Positions 5,824 to 5,876 of a DNA stretch of 5,876 nt are shown piece by piece. Position numbers and translations under genes: made by a program. This stretch comes from Tissierellales bacterium (GTDB lineage: Bacteria; Bacillota_A; Clostridia; Tissierellales; JASKZW01). The stretch covers positions 1 to 5,876 of the forward strand of contig JASKZW010000005.1 in the NCBI GenBank assembly GCA_030147425.1. Reading direction: 5' to 3'. A model generated the notes under the pieces. It did no database searches, was not told where the DNA came from, and saw only the letters and a program-made list of their open reading frames with translations. Numbering within the stretch: position 1 is the stretch's first letter; every line of letters starts with the position of its first letter.

Positions 5824-5876
5824 GTGAGAAATGATACTATATTTGAAAAAAACAAAGAATACTTGTTGTCCTTAAG
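5824..5876 (+). CDS. Start of an unidentified protein (cut by window edge)
   Basis: A reading frame opens with GTG at 5824 and stays open to the end, encoding MRNDTIFEKNKEYLLSL for the first 17 codons. AAAGGA at 5811-5816 with a 7-nt spacer supports the start, and the 14-nt gap after rodA suggests one operon. The overlapping ATG at 5831 lies in another frame that stops at once. The fragment is too short to assign to a family; the IFEKNKEYL opening is only vaguely like some glycosyltransferase-related proteins and I make no call. Confidence 0.6.
   Translation, partial: MRNDTIFEKNKEYLLSL

Overview
The window is AT-rich DNA with strong AGGAGG-type ribosome binding sites, short intergenic gaps and compact intrinsic terminators. 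Together with the gene content (VanW-domain cell wall protein, YlxP/DUF503, endonuclease III, Kbl, a small DsrE protein, RodA) this suggests a low-GC anaerobic Firmicute, probably Clostridia/Tissierellia. The lineage is inferred from protein flavour and composition; there is no rRNA or other marker here.

Layout: six genes lie on the minus strand (1-4488) and two on the plus strand (4691-5876), diverging from a 202-bp regulatory gap. Reading the minus strand in its own direction: a DsrE-family protein (4488-4165) ends in a terminator; kbl (4005-2818), with its own extended -10 promoter, ends in a second terminator; then the tight cluster ylxP (2771-2490), nth (2483-1845) and a VanW/G5 membrane-anchored protein (1828-251) follows with gaps of 6 and 16 nt and ends in a third hairpin; last is the 5' part of a Cof-type HAD phosphatase (188-1), cut by the window edge. 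On the plus strand, rodA (4691-5809) is followed after 14 nt by the start of an unidentified GTG-initiated gene cut by the right edge.

Functionally the window is mostly housekeeping. RodA (glycan polymerisation) and the VanW protein (likely peptidoglycan cross-linking or binding) both concern the cell wall but are in separate, oppositely oriented units. Kbl makes or cleaves 2-amino-3-ketobutyrate in threonine/glycine metabolism. Nth repairs oxidised pyrimidines. DsrE proteins belong to a sulfur-relay fold family.

I do not see a clearly new multi-gene system, mobile element, CRISPR array or RNA gene. The points most worth a second look are a perfect 20-bp palindrome overlapping the putative -35 box of the dsrE promoter, the VanW protein with a long acidic cytoplasmic tail and an intact GGGVCQ motif, the lack of room for a promoter between the kbl terminator and ylxP, and the repeated embedding of stop codons in terminator stems.
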